64,000 bases of DNA from Pohlia nutans (Eukaryota; Streptophyta; Bryopsida; Bryales; Mniaceae). A program made the position numbers and the translations under genes. Positions within the stretch are counted from its first letter, which is position 1. Each line of letters opens with the position of its first letter. Below the pieces are notes generated by a model. The model was not told the origin of the DNA, searched no databases, and worked only from the letters and a program-made list of their open reading frames with translations. Positions 22,014 to 34,351 of the stretch are shown here, one piece after another. Where the stretch lies: the NCBI GenBank assembly GCA_022496805.1, contig CM040101.1, forward strand, positions 1,304,501-1,368,500, read 5' to 3'.

Positions 22014-24020
22014 CAACCATTTGTAAGGTTGTATAGTCAAATGCAGTTTTAATATTCTTAGTCTACTATTTTTAGAGGTCGATTCTGATAAACATATATT
22101 GGCTCCTAAATGAAGCCGTTATTAATAATTTGGGTATAATTTTTTATATCAATTAGTTTTGGCAAGCTTTTTAGGGTTCATGTTTTTCCTTCTATAATTA
22201 GTTCAACCAAATGTCGAAGTATTGACTTGAAGAGTTCTAGTGTTGTTCTTAAAATAGTACTTTGTATGATGTTTGGGTTAATTTAGAGGAATCTTTTTGT
22301 AATATAATGTCATGTATCTTGTCATTTGACTAGTAGACCTTTCAGCCATTAGGATCATGATGTTCTTCAAACATTAAAAACAAAATATCTATTATGTATT
22401 TTATGAAGTTTAGCTTGCAGGGAAGTATACATCATTGGATGAGACTGATGACATTGTTTTCTAAAGGTTGGTGGCTTTAGGAGATGTGTTGATTTATTTA
22501 AATCCATCCTTACAAAGAAAGGGGCATCTTGTGGAAGCTATTCTTCGGAAATATGATTGCGTGGATTACTCCTGCATAACCAATTTCAAAGTTTGTTGCT
22601 TAATCCTTGATCACATAGATTTTTCAATAGGAGAAAATGAGGCTATAGGTTGCATAGCATTCTTGAGCTGCTTTGACTTTGCCTTTTTCTGCAATGCTCT
22701 TGTAGATTGTAGAGGCACCATTCCTCAATAGTGAAGAATGATGACTCTTTAGGGGCACATAACACCTTCAATTCAAAAAAGGCCAAGGTAGATCAAGTGT
22801 GTTATGTGATTCGCTATATTGGATAATGTTGTGGTCATTTCTCCCCTCATGATAATTGTGATCACGTTTTTTTAGTAGATTTGTATACATCCTTTACTTT
22901 TAAACAAATTCAACTTAATTTTTAAATGAGTTTAGATATCATAGGTTTATTCTGTCATGGGTTATGCTTTGGTTCTATGTGCAAGAGTTGGAATTGGAGC
23001 TCCATTTGTCTTCTCATGGTCACATACATAAGACCAAGGTGTGGTCAGACATCATCGAAATTTAACGGTTATGTTTACTTATCACTATTTTCCCACAAAG
23101 TGTATTTGTGGCTATTTTTCACATGTAGGTTTATATCCATGACTACTAAATCTTTAGAGGGTCCTTTCAAGATCTTTGTGGTCTTCGAAGATCAATTTTC
23201 ATGTACTTTTCATGTGTGTACCCAAGTTTTATCAATCTATAGAGAAACTCTAATTACGGTTGAGAGTTTTATCTTGGTTCCACGAGCTTACAGTAGGGTG
23301 CGGCGAAGGTATTGCGGCGAAAGTTTCCTACGTATTCAAAATTTTCAAATTTTCGTACGTATTTGTTCATTGCAAAAGAATATTTCAAATAAAAAATGAC
23401 TAAAACAACAAGTAAACCATACCCCTTCGATGCTTACGTGCTACTCACATTGCAATCCCCTTCTCAAAAAAATATTTGAGGTTATGATCTTATAGTGTAA
23501 TGTACCCAAAAACCCTAATTTATCACACAATCTCACCGGGTGGTTTGCAAATCCACTTGCAATTTAATAAAAAATCCTTGAATTTTGATTATTTTAGGAA
23601 GTTGAGAAGGAAATGGTTTTTTCATTTTGAATTGGAATTATCTCCATCATTCATTTGAAATAGAGAAATTGTCTTCTAAAATGTAGAAATGATGGTTGCC
23701 AAAATAATGTCACATGGCATAATATGAAGCCTCATTTTAAATATAGATGACATCATGGGAAGTGAATTCAAGAGGTGACGCCTCTTAATTCCTCTTCCAC
23801 AAAAGACAAGCACATACATTCTCCACCACCTCCCTACTACAAAACAAATGTAACTTTGGTACAAAAAAAATGTAACCTTGGGTTTAAACCCCCTTAAGTC
23901 AAGGAAGAGATGATAAATGAACACCATCATCACCTACTTGCATCCATAAGAGGATGAGTGAGGGGGTCATTCTACCCCCGGCCATACAACTAGGAGTTTG
24001 TTGCCAACTCACTTTAACTC
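22014..24020. other. Intergenic, no supported gene
   Basis: Frames of 87 and 157 residues (22468-22731, 22926-23399) have AT-driven composition and no recognisable motif. I treat them as chance or TE-derived. Confidence 0.5.
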
Positions 24021-24023
24021 TTA

Positions 24024-24386
24024 GGGCCGCTTCATACTATGGCCGAAGGTTAAGAGGCCGTCGATTTCCACCAATCAAATTGCAAGAAACTTTGGATTCG
24101 GCCTCTCGACCCTTCACACTGAAGGCCAAAGTCCAATGGCCGTCGCTCTCCAAAATGCCTACGTGGCAGTACTTTTTGACCAAGGCGACGGCCTCTCGAA
24201 AGGAAGTTTGGGTCGGACGGGAATGGAAACCCAAACTATGGTCGAGAGGCCGTCGATTTCTTTTCATAAAAAATGAAAACTATATTTTATTGCCTATTTT
24301 CAGTAGATTTCTTTGGACTCTCAACAAAGTTTGGACTCTCAATTCCACGGCCTCTTGACTTGGATGACCATAGTGTGAAGCGGCCC
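24024..24386. mobile_element. PIF/Harbinger-type MITE, copy 1
   Basis: GGGCCGCTTCATACTATGGCC at the left mirrors GGCCATAGTGTGAAGCGGCCC-type sequence at the right. A perfect 3-bp duplication TTA lies outside (24021-24023, 24387-24389). Internal GAGGCCGTCGATTTC is itself repeated in both orientations. A second copy lies at 52891-53265. Confidence 0.85.
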
Positions 24387-24542
24387 TTAGTTGTTATCCA
24401 AACCCTAGGTAATTAGGCTATAAATATTTTAATTGAAGATGAATGAAAAATGTTTTATTCGAAGATGAAAGAATGAACCGCTCATCTACGAATTTCATCC
24501 AAACAATCAACTAATGATGGAGTCATCCACCTCCAGGTCCTT

Positions 24543-24551
24543 AAACCCTAA
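24543..24551 (+). promoter_or_regulatory. Telobox upstream of CTU2
   Basis: AAACCCTAA lies 137 nt before the chosen ATG. Teloboxes are common in plant promoters of translation-related genes, which suits a tRNA-modification enzyme. Confidence 0.45.
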
Positions 24552-24687
24552 TTCTTCCCCTCGATTCCCCTATTGCAAGTCCGGTTGATTCTTCACACAA
24601 AATCCTTTGTGTAGCTTTTGTTTCACGGAATCGAGCAATACTTTTCCAGTGTTCCGAGAGCGTGGTGATGTTTTAGGGTTTGCAGCG

Positions 24688-27600
24688 ATGTCGTCGTGCG
24701 GGTCAGGGCACGGAGGCTGTGGCTCAGGCCAAGGTTGTGGAACAGACTCGAATTCATGCAGCTCAGAGAATTCCTGCAGCAAAAAGGATGAGAAGCAACT
24801 CCTGCTCTCAAATGGGAGCCCTGGAGTGTGCGTGAAATGCAAAGAGGAGCCGACCTCTGATTTTGAGCTCTGTCGCACTTGCCTGCACACCAATCTCGTG
24901 TCCAAATTCAAGACCGCCGTGAACAAAAACTCGCTTGTCACTCCAGTAGATCACGTTCTCGTTGCTCTCTCTGGCGGGCCAGCTTCTAGGTTGGATCCTA
25001 CCTTTACTATAAATGATCTGATTATTAACCTCTAAGCGTCCACTGTGTATTTTCATTAGTGTAGGAAAATTGGACCCCCTGCTGCAAATAATCTGTTTGT
25101 CTGAAAATGACTTCAGTTTGACACGATCGACACTGTTGATCTTGTAGCATAGATCAAGAGCTTTAAAATGATGTATTGCAATCAGAAAACCGAGGTAAAA
25201 TGAGAAAATGTCACGGTGTGATGCAGATGGCCATATTGGGCGTTATAGACGCTTAGGGGTTAATGAATAGATTGATGCTCCCTTGTTCTGTGTGCTTGGA
25301 GTAAGATCTATACTTGTATGAGCTTGATTAGGCTGTAAACTCGATGTATTTAGTGCTTTTGTTTTGTTTTGTTTGATTGCAAGTCTTGGAACTGCAGATG
25401 TATGATTTTTAGATAGAGTTGCCTTCGAGTTTGAGTCCACCTTTATTATTGCAAATTTTCTGATTATTGATCCCACGTGTGAATTTTCATTGTACAAATT
25501 TATGCTCCCCTGTTCTGTGTGTTTGGAGTAGGGTATATGAGCTTGATTAGGGGTGTAAACTGGATGGATTTTGTGCTTTTTAAAGTTTGATTGTAAATCT
25601 TGGAAATGGTGACGTATGCTTTCTGAGGTTTGATGTGTATGTGCAGAGTTGCCCTCGAGTTCTTACGCGAAATTAGGTTAAAAGCGCAGACCGACGTGGA
25701 TGCTTCCAGAGACCAAGGGGGGCGTGTGTTCGGGCTCGGTGTAGTATTTGTGGACGAGGCAGTGGCTTTGTCTGCCAATCCTGCATATAACATTGAAGAA
25801 ATCAGCTCAATTGTTTTGTCTGAGAGTGAGAGGCGGCTTCCCCTTCATATCGCAAAGCTTCAAGACCTGTTTGTGGAGAAGGATTCTCTTTCTTCCCCAG
25901 GTGAGCCAGCGAAATGAAATCTTAACTTATTTAATTTTAAACCCTAAAGGACCAAGGATCCATGGTTTTAAAATGACCAATTTGGTTGAAAATTATAATT
26001 CAGACGGGGTCAAATTTTATTTCATCAGAATCAGTGAAGAACATTGCATGTGTAGTCAAAAAATAGAATTGGACTTAAGAGAGTTTCCATATGACCTACC
26101 CAAAACTGCTAGAATAACAGAAGGCCTCTTTGTTCTTTAGGGATTAAGGATACTTGGCCTTAAACTGCTATACTTGCCCTTGTAAGTGTAACCTGAAAAG
26201 ACTGTTGTAGCAGCTGCGGTTTAGATTTTGAATTGTGAGCTGACGTGGCACGTGAGGAAACGCAGAGACCGCTTTTACCAATATAACTTGTTTAGAAATC
26301 GCCTTGAATTGGTAACAATTTCTTATGTCTGTTTGGGCATGATTATCTGTTGGATCAACAAACGAGGAGATGGGTGATAGTGGCATGCAAGGGTGCTTGG
26401 CAGGCTCGGAGGAGACTAGAAGTCCAGAGGAAAGGCTTCAGGAATTGCTTGGGAATGTGAAGGACGTAACTGGGAAGGAGGATCTTGTCACCTACTTACG
26501 AATGCAAGTTTTACAAAAGGTGCTCAGAACTCACCTGCACAGATAGTTTCGTATATTTTTGAAGGTAGCGTGGAGTTTGTTTGAGTTGGGTGCAACCTGC
26601 AATTTGTATAGGGCTTTCCTTAAGCAGTGCATTAATGTTTAATGGATTTGAAATTTTCTGATGCAGGTGGCCAAAGAACTTGGTTATACAAAACTTGTAC
26701 TAGGTGTCTGTTCGTCACGTATTGCTGCTTGTGCCATAGCTGCTACTGCTAAGGTGAGCATCTAGCCTTTTATGACTAGCATCAGGTTCTTGTTTAGGAA
26801 GGCGAAACCTGTTTCCTTTTCAACTTTTAAATAACAAGTGACTGGGCCTAATACAGGGGCAAGGATACTCTTTCCCAGCGGACATACAGTATGTGGACTC
26901 AAGGTGGCCAGTTACAGTGGTTCTTCCGCTCCGTGATTGTCTTGCTCGAGAGCTGGATGTTTATTGTCGACTAGCCAAGTAAGTCCAGTCCCTTATGAAT
27001 GCTGCATCTAGTTGGGGATTGCTGCAATATGTTTTGGAGGGCACTGAAGTTATAGCGCTATCACCGTCCCGTAAGGCTGAACCTTGAGTGTTCTTCAAAT
27101 TTCTGAAGAGTTGGGAGAACTTATTTGCGCTGACTGAATGAAGTGTGATTTTTTGTCACTAAACTTCATGCATTGACCTTATTTTTGCAGCCTTAAAACG
27201 GTTTCCATCAAGAACACATCATATGCTACTGACAAATTAAAGAGCATCAACGAATTATCTCAAGTATTTGTTTCCTTGCTACAGGTAATGTTCTTTCTCA
27301 TCTACCTGAACTTTGACTGAAAACTCTGATTTATCGCATTTTACTGTTTATGCATTTCGTATCCTGGATGTCTTGTTTGGAGCTCATTTGAATTGTTAAT
27401 TGGCCGTGTTTTGTGAACCTAGTACTACCCAATATGTACTCTTGAAGTACATATTGGAGGCGTTATTCACTGCCATCAAAGGCATATCTTATTTCAGAAT
27501 ATGTTCGTGATATCACCTTAGATGCTTAACTCTAAAGGACCAATATAACATTCTATAGCAGTTCTAGGACTTCACTCTTTGCTCTTGTGATGAGGAAACC

Positions 27601-28843
27601 TCCTATCACCCATGACCCCATGCATGGAAATTGTCTATGAACCTTTCAAACTATAGATTTCGACTGTTTTTTGATGGACAGAAGAAAGGATAAAAGGGCT
27701 GTTCTAGGAATAAAAGTGCTCGTCACTGTAGAGATTGGGTGGTGTAGAAGGCTCTGAAGGATTCATGGTTTGAAATCGACCAATTTGATCGATTATATTA
27801 TGAAAAATACAATCCAGATGGGGCCAAATCTTATATCACCAGAATCAGTGAAGCACATAGCATGTGTTGGTCCAAAAAAGTAAAACGTGTTGTCAACGTC
27901 ATGTTTTACTGATTTTCCCAGTAGTGGTCTGTCAGGAGTTGAGATTTTAACTTCACTTGCTGATAATCCTTGTGTCAGGAGCAAAACTTCTCACGAGAAT
28001 ACACGATTACCCGGACAATGGGAAAGCTAAAGCCATTTGAGTTCAATGCACCACCAGTCGGTCCCATGGACGTAGCACTCCGTAGGCGCAGAGGGATTGA
28101 GACCCCTACCATGGTAGCAAAGAATACAGTTCCTGATCTCTTTTGCCCAGTCTGCAGCGCACCATTGGATGCGCGAGATTTCTCAAATGGTAGCGGAGAG
28201 TCCACAGATAAAGAAGTGCATATTGGAAACGACAGAGATGATTCCTTTGCATCTTCTATGTCCCCAGACGCATTCAAAAGTACGTGTTGTCCTGGTTGTA
28301 GTTTTCAGATTATCCCAAAGGAGCCAAACGCGGAGGCATTCTACAACATCCTACCGGAAGCCATGAGGGAGCGTGCTGTTACTAACGTTAGAGACAAACA
28401 GATCTGGATGAGGTATTTCTAAATCTCTATGCCCAAGAATCGTCGGTTTTTCAAATTTCAGATGATTCAAGTCTCGTCTCTTTGGAGTTACCTCAACCTG
28501 TAAATTCCCAAATGGCCAAAAGTGGCCGCTTTAATACCTACATAAATCGTTCTGGAAGCTCCAAAGAACGTAACAGAATGTACCGTTAGAAAGAGGAAAT
28601 CATATCCTACATTTTTTAATGATAGAAATCAATGTTTTGAAAGTTACTATAATTGACTATTAGCTTTCAAAGTGAAATCCTATTATTAACTTGGGTTAAA
28701 TGCAGGGTTATCAGGGTTTCTGTTATTTACTTTCCCTGGTGGTCTATAGTTCGAACTTATTTTAGGTTCCATCTTATTTGGTGTGGCGCTATTGACGCAG
28801 GTCTAGAATACAAGAATATTTAATTGCGGATGATCAAGATTAA
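24688..28843 (+). CDS. CTU2: Cytoplasmic tRNA 2-thiolation protein 2 (CTU2/NCS2)
   Basis: Eight exons give about 483 residues: 24688-24989, 25647-25900, about 26404-26519, 26667-26753, 26857-26978, 27191-27284, 27979-28412 and 28801-28843. CTU2 pairs with CTU1 to thiolate wobble U34 of tRNAs Lys, Glu and Gln. Seen: a Gly/Ser/Cys-rich start, a CxxC...CxxC pair (C48, C51, C62, C65), the PP-loop motif ALSGGPAS (residues 93-100), FLREIRLKAQTDVDASRD, HIAKLQDLF, and C-terminal CPVC and CCPGC knuckles. The ATG is the first in frame before the Cys-rich start; an upstream in-frame ATG at 24607 is less likely. Exon 3's acceptor could be 13 nt earlier at 26391. Reading through the exon 7 donor would end the protein early at 28422, but the exon 8 tail (SRIQEYLIADDQD) fits the family better. 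Confidence 0.9.
25070..25646 (+). repeat. Tandem duplication inside CTU2 intron 1
   Basis: Two copies (about 25268-25500 and 25501-25665) share ATGCTCCC(C/T)TGTTCTGTGTG, TGAGCTTGATTAGG and GATTGTAA/CAAGTCTTGG. Copy 1 includes a decayed version of the exon 2 start (GAGTTGCCTTCGAGTTT at 25417). A MITE-2 end (GACGCTTAGGGGTTAA) closes at 25263. Confidence 0.65.
25937..26147 (+). mobile_element. MITE-1 in CTU2 intron 2
   Basis: TTAAACCCTAAAGGACCAAGG at the left and TTCTTTAGGGATTAA at the right enclose the family body (CATGGTTTTAAAATGACCAA, CAGAATCAGTGAAGAACATT). The element starts 36 nt after the donor. Confidence 0.8.
27536..27890 (+). mobile_element. Broken MITE-1 in CTU2 intron 6
   Basis: The left end TTAACTCTAAAGGACCAA is separated by about 215 bp of other sequence from the family body (GATTCATGGTTTGAAATCGA ... 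AGAATCAGTGAAGCACAT ... GTGTTGGTCC). The right terminus is missing. Confidence 0.6.
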
Positions 28844-29609
28844 GGATGGCGAAGGAACTCTTCATACAAACCTGTACATTAGTTTCTCTTTTACTAATTA
28901 GGTGCCTTTCTTGTGAATCTGCCCAGGGATTGGGTTGATCTGTATTGACCACTTGATCAAAAGAAATGATCTTGATTCTTTGCGACTTCATGAGAGATCT
29001 GTTCCTGATGTGCATGATGTGCATGATACTAACCATCGCTGGTTATTGGCTGTTTGTACAATTTTTTCTCTCTATGGTTAGGTGTTAATTCTTTGCAGTT
29101 TCGGTTCCTTTCGCTAATAATCTACCAACATTGGTATGCCTTCTGAGAGTCCGATCTTTTGACCTCGTAGTATGATCTAATGAAAATCGGGTCATTGACA
29201 GGAAACCAACGATAGCCTTTTTTTTCTTTTTGTGAGATGTTCCTGATTTTATTTCTGCTTTATGCAAAAGTTAATGCATTGATAGGTAATTTTTAGGTTT
29301 TCTTCCTAATTCTAACTACTATTATATTCTACTTTTGGTTTTGGAATTAAACTTCCTTCATATTTTTTCCTTCACCATGTCTTAACCCTTAAAGGACATG
29401 CTTTCCCGATTCCACACCCAAAATCACTTTTAAACTCCATTTTAAGCATGATTCTCTTTCTAATTTACTTTGGTTCTATTCTAAAGAAATATAGATCCTT
29501 CAAAGGTGTTGGATTTGACATTTAAGAAACCCCATTTGATGCAACAAAGTAGAAGTTAGAGCAAGATTCTCCCAAAATACTATCAAGCCTGAGGGGCTTG
29601 GAAAGTTGT
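28844..29609. other. CTU2 downstream flank, no gene
   Basis: A truncated TTAA-family element begins TTAACCCTTAAAGGACATG at 29382. Nothing else is supported. Confidence 0.5.
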
Positions 29610-30087
29610 TTAACCCTTAAACGTCCTTACCTTCTCCACATTTAGTAGTTTACCAAAGATGCATTATAAAATGCAACTAAGAGGGATATTTTGAACTTGA
29701 TGTATGAATAAAAGTTATACATTATGAATTTCTGATTTTATCTATATGGTTAGATCTGCGATTGCTGTCACCAATATTTTTCTATAAAATTTGTAATTCT
29801 TTTGTAATTTCATCGAGAAAGTTTTTTCATTTGAGTAATTTTGAAAACGAATTTCACTTTACATGTGTTGCTAGGAAAATTTCAGCATCCTTTTTTTACA
29901 CTAAAACACTATGATCTTGCAATCTATATGACCAAATGACTCCAAATTTGATCCACATGATCCACAACATGTATATAACAAGATTGTACAGTTGAGATTC
30001 CTATACCTCACCTACATTTAGATCTATAACACATAAAAAGCAATGATTATTTTAAGCCCAAAAAAGCTAGGGACGCTTAGGAGTTAA
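29610..30087 (+). mobile_element. MITE-2, complete
   Basis: TTAACCCTTAAACGTCC at the left mirrors GGGACGCTTAGGAGTTAA at the right. The body has AAAGATGCATTATAAAATGC and GATGTATGAATAAAAGTTAT as in the other copies. It lies only 170 bp from the left end of the large piggyBac element. Confidence 0.8.
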
Positions 30088-30257
30088 TCAACGATTAGTA
30101 TTCTTGGTTGCTTAGAATTTATGAGCTTCATTGGGGCCGTTTTGTGAACAATGGTAATATCGTATGAAGGTTGGAAGACACACAACAACAAGTTCATTGA
30201 GGAAGGACTCTTAAACGTATTTTGCTTCTATGGTATCTAGTACTCTACTCTTTGAGG

Positions 30258-31857
30258 TTAACCCCTAAAGGACTGTAAGACCCCCAGGGGGCTTCTGTAA
30301 CTAGAAATCGACGATTTTCGACTTGTGGGGCTCTGAGAGGCGGCTTCAACGGCAAAGTGACCCTGGTTGATTTTTTGCACTAGTTCTGTCGGTCGTTTGC
30401 GATTTGAAATTGGTGGAGTGTGCAATTTTCTGTGAATTTTTGGAGCTGCCGAAGAGTTGTCGAGGGCGGAGACGGGCTGGCGGGGCAGCAGCGCTAGGAA
30501 GGCCAGGAGCAATCACGCAGTAACCAAGCGTGCGCAGGAGAAACCAAGCGAGTGAGAGCAGTGTCAGAGGCTCTGAATTCAGCCAAAATTCTGGCATTGC
30601 TCTGAGTCCGACGACCTGCAGGCAGCGATTTCGAGGTCGAGCGCTGCAGATTGGCAGGGCGACACAAAGTAACGGAAAAATTGGCATGTCGCATTCAGTC
30701 TGCAGGGCGACGTTAAATGTTGCTTGAATAACCCAAAATTTAGTGAACCCATAATCTACAAAAGAACCCACAAAATCGACAGAATCTACGAAACCCAAAA
30801 TCGCCGTTCCCTGTCAACGGCAGGAGCCTGCATGAGATTGACTACGGCCATATATTGGATTGCTAGGCGAATTTGTTGAAATTCGGAATTTGCAGTGAGA
30901 ACCGGTTGGACTTTCGGCCTGGAGCGTGCAGAAATTGGAATTGAAATTGATTTGCAACAGTAACGTTGGGAGTGAATTTGATTTGCGACAATACAAATTT
31001 GTTGAAATTTTGAGCTTTGTGACTTACAGAACGGTGACTTGCAGAACAATAACGTTGGGAATTGAAGAACGGTGAATTGGGAATTGCGGAACTGTGAAAT
31101 AGAATTGCAGAACGGCGACTTGCAGAACGGTGAACTGGGAATTGGACTGTTGAATGCCATTTCTGGCTGTTAGAATTCATGACCGTTGAGCGAGGGAGAA
31201 AATTCCGAGCATTCAAGGCGAACGTTGGTCTTGAGATTTCGACGCTGCAGAGTGGTGGGCTGGCCAACGACTGACAATCCAATTCTAATTGCAGAAGTAG
31301 GTGATCAAGAGAGTGGAAATCCTAGAACGCTGATAGGATTGCGACCCTCGATCATCTGCTTGGAGCGCTGAAAATTCTGAAGCAACAGAAATTTTTGCAG
31401 TCGGAGATGTTGGCTGTACACAGCGACCATAGTGCGACAGAGCGAGCCTTTGGGGGCAACGACAGGGTGAGCAAGCGAGAGAACCAATAGGCGCTGTTAG
31501 TGGCCACCAAGATTTTGTAGTTGAGCAACGTGAAGGCCATAAAAGATGGCCATTGTCCCTGGAGAAGCTCACACTGTGCTATCTGAAGCTAGAGTTGCAG
31601 TGGCTGTTTGGGTGAAAGAAGAGTTGCAGAAAACAGAGGATGTTGTAGCAGACCTTGTTTCCCTGTTGGATGAGGATGCTTTGCTCACAGCTCCGCGACC
31701 AACGGGTGTGAGATTGCCAAAAAAGCCGGTGGCACGGAACCTGCGATACTTGTGGAGACGTATGGTGGCGCATCGGTTGGGGTGGCGCCAACGACGGAGC
31801 GAGGGAGAAGTGGGATCCTTTCCAGCGAGTGTCAATTCTTCAGTGAGGCGCTTGTGG
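30258..31857 (+). repeat. Left inverted arm of the piggyBac element
   Basis: After the terminal CCCCTAAAGGAC come small palindromes (CCCCCAGGGGG, then AAATCGACGATTTTCGA). Further in, at 31020-31150, short direct repeats on the theme TTGCAGAACGGTGA appear about six times and could be transposase-binding sites (inference). A 96-residue frame starting at 31546 is open in this arm and in the right arm. Confidence 0.85.
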
Positions 31858-31882
31858 CCTGACCGAGCAAGCGAGGAGATGA

Positions 31883-34187
31883 ATGATGGGCCGAGCTCGC
31901 AAGCGGTGTAAGACCACCCCTCCTCCTGTTATTATTAACATTTCTGGCACCGGGAGCCCTACTGTGAATGTGGGTTGTGATCATGTTGGAGTTTGTAGCG
32001 AGGCTGGAACGTCCTCTAAAGCGGTAGAGCCGGGGTCCACGAGCCCAAAATCCTTATCCACTTCTGATAATGAAAGTGAGCCGTTGGGTTCTAATTCACG
32101 TTTGCATGGAGTAGATTCCTCTAATTTATCGCAAGAGTCTCCTCATTTGAAATCGGGTTTGAGATCCAATTCTAAGAGGCTGCTTATTCCATCGTTGTAT
32201 GCACTTGGGCATTGTGGTCAAGTTGTGAGGGTCCCGTGTATTGAACTCCCCGATGTCATGTGGTCGGATGCCAATTTTTCAAAGTCTGACTACCTCTGGA
32301 GAACTATCATGAACGAGTATTACGAACCGGCCCATGGCATGACATTTTTGAGCGTACAATTGTATGGTGTTTTTGGATTGTATGATGTTCATGATGTCGT
32401 GGTAGAATGGGTGGATGAAAATGATGATGTCCAGACAGTGCCCACGCAACAAATGTGGGCTCTTTCTGGGGAATACCGCAGTGACGATGATAGTGACTAC
32501 TACCCGAGTGACCAAAGAGAGGAGGACCCTTCGGAAACTATGAATAGATTGACTCCAAAAACTAGAACTTGGTTTATGGAGTCTTATAGGGCGGATCACG
32601 AACTTGGCATAGGGTATGGGGATTTTGACTATTTTGATGGGTTATCTGAAAAAGAAAGGTTTGCGGAGCACATGTGGAATTCGCCGGTATCGTTCATTCC
32701 ACATGTTGAGTGGCGAGGTGGGTCCAAAGGTTTCAAGGACGGATTGGGCGAGTTTGAGAGTTTAGAGGAGTATTTGATGTTGTTTTGGCCGCTAGCCATG
32801 ATGCGCAAAATTGTACGCATGACGAATTTGTATGCCGGTCGATCTAACGGGAAAAATGGCACATTAGGTGGGGCAAAGTGGGTGTATTTGACCGTGTCCG
32901 AATTGAAATCTTGGTTTGGAATTGTAATTTTGATGGGCCTAAAAAAAATTCCAAACCAAAGGTTGCATTGGTCCTCTATTGATATGTTTTATTTGCGAGA
33001 AATTAGCTCTATAATGTGTAGAAGATTTGAGGACATATTGAGATGTATACATCTTGTTGATAACGACCACATAACTACAAATAAAGATGAACCAAGTTAT
33101 AGCAAAATTGCAAAGTGTGAGTGGTTAGTGCGCAAGCATAATGCGTTGTATTCTCAATATTGGCAACCCGAGCAAAACCTTACCATTGATGAGATGATGG
33201 TAAAGTATTGCGGAAAATATTCACCATTAGACAATATATGAAGCAAAGCCCACACAATATGGCATAAAAATTTGGTGTTTAGCAAATAGTGTCTCAAAGT
33301 ATGTTCAAAAAATGGAAATTTATTGTGGTAAAAGTGAAGAATGTGAGGGTGAAGATCAAAATGCCGGTTACAAAGTGGTGACTAGTTTAGTGAGCGGGTT
33401 GGAGCACATGGGACATGTGATCACTTGCGATAATTGGTTTACAAGTCCAATTTTATTTTGGGATCTTTTGAAGCTCGGTTTCAGAGCTACTGGGACTTGT
33501 AGAACCAATAGGCGAGGTTGGCCAAGTGCATTGACGATTGACAAGGGTAAAGCCCTTAGAGCAGTTCCTTGTGGTACAATGTGGTGGCGAATGCACGCAT
33601 CACATCAATTGGCCGCTGTCACTTGGCTTGATAACAAGCCGGTGACAATTTTGACTACGGCCGTGTCCCCCATAGATGCAACAAATGAGTTGTTTGTGGG
33701 CAGATGGCATAAAAATGCCGTAAAAGACATCCCGTGCTCGTCCGCATTGGTACATTACCAATACCACATGCGGGGAGTAGATGTGCAAGATCAATTGCGA
33801 GGCAATTATTCTGTACAAACACGGGATCACAAATGGTGGCATAGGATTTTGTTACATTTACTAGATACATCTCTTGTCAATGCATATATTTTGTACCACG
33901 CTCGTATGCAAAGGATGGGTGAAAGTGTGATTAGCAGACTAAAATTCCACTATGAAGTGGCCACCAAGATGTGTACTTCCAGTGTGCAGCGCAAGCGTGT
34001 CATTCCTCTCCGAGCCGGCATTCCCAACCCAGATGCATTGCATTATACCTTGTTTTGGACGCGCATCAAGGGAAAAATAACGCGGAAAAAGTGTGTTATA
34101 TGCGAGAAGCGGCAACAGTTCTATTGCCCCACATGTGGAGACATTCCGGTTTGCATGGGCGATTGCTTTGTGGCACGCCATAGTTGA
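31883..34187 (+). pseudogene. PiggyBac transposase, frameshifted
   Basis: Two frames, 31883-33241 (452 aa) and 33312-34187 (291 aa), together cover a full-length piggyBac transposase. The first starts Arg/Lys-rich, is Ser/acidic through residue 200, then holds the DDE_Tnp_1_7 start (YWQPEQNLTIDEMMVKYCGK; catalytic Asp at 33188-33190). The second holds ITCDNWFTS (Asp at 33429) and MRGVDVQDQLRGNYS (Asp at 33780 and 33789). It ends in a Cys-rich finger CxxC-x7-CxxC-x5-CxxxC-x4-H, as in other piggyBac proteins. The join (33225-33311) still encodes conserved residues in shifted frames, so small indels rather than an intron explain the break. The product would be inactive unless the shift is a sequencing error. 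Confidence 0.9.
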
Positions 34188-34351
34188 TGACAATGTATGA
34201 TTTGAATGTAATAGCCATTTTTATGCATACTTGAATTATTATGTATTCACTTCCGGAGCTCAATTTTTGTGTTATGTCATTCTATGTTCTTTGATTTATG
34301 TGTCGTGGGTTATATGTTATAGCTATGTGATATAACTTTATCCTATATTTG

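Noticed and set aside
22926..23399. Forward frame of 157 residues
   Set aside because: Phe/Cys/Ser-rich composition from AT-rich DNA, no motif, no splice partners.
28413..28422. CTU2 ending at 28422 by reading through exon 7
   Set aside because: It needs the GTATTT donor to be ignored and leaves a truncated tail; exon 8 at 28801 restores a hydrophilic family-like C-terminus in the correct phase.
33225..33311. An intron separating the two transposase frames
   Set aside because: Conserved residues continue through the gap in shifted frames and no good GT-AG pair removes only non-conserved sequence.
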